Shown: in pieces, positions 62,379-64,000 of the stretch
Numbering within the stretch: the first letter of the stretch is position 1
Layout: each line of letters starts with the position of its first letter
Source of the DNA: Globodera rostochiensis
Lineage: Eukaryota > Nematoda > Chromadorea > Rhabditida > Heteroderidae
Assembly: GCA_018350325.1 (NCBI GenBank)
Contig: JAEVLN010000004.1
Coordinates: forward strand, 1-64,000
Length of the DNA: 64,000 nucleotides
Reading direction: 5' to 3'
Made by a program: the position numbers and the translations under genes
Notes under the pieces: generated by a model
Told to the model about the DNA's origin: nothing
Seen by the model: the letters and a program-made list of their open reading frames with translations, nothing else
Databases searched by the model: none

Positions 62379-64000
62379 GGCACAGAGTTGCCAAGCCTGG
62401 CCAAGTTCGGACTGCCTAAGGGCATGGAGTGCGAGCTGTGGCACAAATGGTGCAAGCGCGTCATGCACGGACGGTCACCGCCGGTTGAACGGAACGCTGC
62501 CACCCAAACGGAAGAGGGCGGTGAGAAAAGTGTTTAAAATTTTTAAATTCAAAAAAAAATCCATAAAAATCTGTTTACTAACCCCCGAGGCTTGTGGCTT
62601 CTTAATTAAAAAAAATATATAAAATATAATTTATTGTTAAAAGCATTTTTGAAGACCCAAAATCGGCGGAGCCGCCGCACTCTCCGCGCAAGCGCAAATG
62701 CCCTCCGGCACGAGGCGTTCGGCACGCCTCCGGCGACTTGGGCCCTCCGGCAGCAAATTCGCTGCAGAAAATGCCACGGCATCATTACATCGCATCCAAA
62801 ATTCGGGCGCGCGTTTTTTGTTGTTGTTTACCCGCGCTCTCAACATTCCTCCCCCGTCGACGTCGAATTTTAAATTTCCGGGAAATTTTTGCCGGACTTT
62901 ATTTTCAACATTAAAACCCCCGAAATTTCGGGGCTCAAGCGGCGACTAAAACCTGGACCCTAAAAGCTCGAGATTCCGGGAGAACCCCGGTGAAACAAAG
63001 TTTAGCTTCTTTTTTTGATGAAATTTGTGCCATATTCTAAAGTTTTTACAATTACTTTTTGCCCTCCCCCCTTTTTTGTGTGGTGCCTGCCACAAGTTGA
63101 AATCTTTGTCCCCAAAATGTGTCCCCAAAATTGATGTGCCGCCCCCCCCCGGGGCCATCCATCCATCTCTTTTGCTCTTTTTACCACTCCCCCGAGGGGT
63201 GCATTTTTCAATCCCCCGAGGGGAGAGGGGGGGGGCATCAGAAGACACAAAAATGCCATCGGAGAAAAATGCGCTTCCGGTGCCTTCTGCCGCTGAGAGT
63301 GAGGACCTCCGCCCACTTCCCTCGCCCAAATATCATATAACTAACGCACACAACCGAAAATTGTGTCATTTTCTCGCGTTTTTTTTTAATATTTTTTATT
63401 TTGGGAAGGTGAAAATTGAGAAATTTTTGGCACTCATTTAATTAAAACTGTCGGATTTTTAAGCTTACAGTGTTGTGGAGGGCATTTCACAGCTCAATCC
63501 CGGCGGCTCTAAGGGAGACTCGGGATCCGGGATTTTGATTCATTTATTTTTTCGGAGTCGGGAATTTTGTAAAAAAAAAACCCACCGGACCAAGCTTTTG
63601 CCCCGCGATTTGCCAACCCGGACACCGAAAACCCCTTAGTTTTAAAATAATGGGACCCGGGATTAGTCGGGACTTTTTAAAATGATTATTATTTTTCGAA
63701 AATTTGTGCCATTTGGCAATGCCCTCGGGCAATATGCAGCGCCGCGCAATGCTTTGTGCCTTGCAGTGCGCGATCCATAGGTGACATTTTGTCGGGGTGA
63801 CCTTTTGTCTGATTTACCGCTATTGTGACATATTGTCCGAGTGACCTTTTGTAGACGTACGACATTCAACCCGATGACGACACGCATACATTTTCAGAAG
63901 CATTTAAAAGTGATGCCCGCGGGCACTAACAACGGCACACATTTTTGTGCCCTCCAGGCGAACATTGAGCAGCAAATTTGTTGCCAATTTGTGCAAATTA
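62379..64000 (+). CDS. Unidentified gene, partial (runs off the right edge)
   Basis: Exon-like segments with good borders: 62379-62520 (GTELPSLAKFGLPKGMECEL, then WHKWCKRVMHGRSPPVERNA), about 62643-62815 (IFEDPKSAEPPHSPRKRKCP, then PRHHYIASKIR), about 63473-63530 (VVEGISQLNPGGSKGDSGSG), about 63718-63778 (MPSGNMQRRAMLCALQCAIH) and 63900-64000 (KHLKVMPAGTNNGTHFCALQ). I do not recognise the family and cannot fix the start or all phases. The basic PRKRK run could be a nuclear localisation signal (inference). Confidence 0.4.

Overview
This window looks like nuclear DNA of a nematode, most probably a plant-parasitic cyst nematode (Heteroderidae, Globodera/Heterodera-like). That placement is inference. 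It rests on compact genes with many small introns, several clear GC-AG introns, interstitial TTAGGC (nematode telomere) repeats, a fragment resembling a large F-box-like family I associate with cyst nematodes, a nematode-type FLYWCH-MULE transposase, and a histone mRNA 3' stem-loop. I see no bacterial operons, CRISPR array, rRNA or convincing tRNA.

Layout. 1-1.93 kb: about 15 copies of a 131-bp satellite that cuts into a truncated F-box-like gene (1.93-2.41 kb, -). 2.5-5.4 kb: a degenerate Tc1/mariner element with a FLYWCH-MULE nested inside it. 5.5-6.5 kb: BAR-like protein (+). 7.0-9.2 kb: membrane protein with Ig and TSP1-like modules (-). 9.7-10.0 kb: minisatellites. 10.9-13.8 kb: tail-to-tail histones H2B (+) and H2A (-), with rearranged pieces of both scattered at 14.95, 16.5 and 35.5 kb. 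15.5-16.2 kb: UBE2G/UBC-7 ubiquitin-conjugating enzyme (-). 17.35-22.7 kb: RecQ/BLM-type helicase (+), whose upstream part is a run of duplicated exons. 23.5-32.3 kb: separase (+). 32.9-35.0 kb: mitochondrial release factor 1 (-), apparently frameshifted. 36.7-37.3 kb: TAF10 (-), 5' end missing. 37.4-40.4 kb: repeats and G/C tracts. 40.4-42.5 kb: bHLH transcription factor (+). 42.5-48.9 kb: AT-rich DNA with poly-G tracts and only isolated possible exons. 48.95-57.8 kb: FGD-type RhoGEF with DH-PH-FYVE-PH (+). 58.3-60.6 kb: U2AF35 splicing factor (-). 60.85-62.1 kb: interstitial telomere repeats plus a 49-bp satellite. 62.4-64 kb: start of an unidentified gene (+) leaving the window.

The genes are mostly conserved housekeeping functions (chromatin, cell division, splicing, transcription, ubiquitination, Rho signalling) and do not form one pathway, although RecQ and separase are adjacent, co-oriented and both act on chromosomes. 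Two things stand out. First, the tandem, phase-symmetric exon duplications in front of the helicase domain. Second, single- or double-base frameshifts in conserved positions of H2A, separase and mtRF1, which are either real decay or consensus errors in an assembly rich in G/C runs. All exon joins below were made by eye from GT/GC-AG borders and family conservation.
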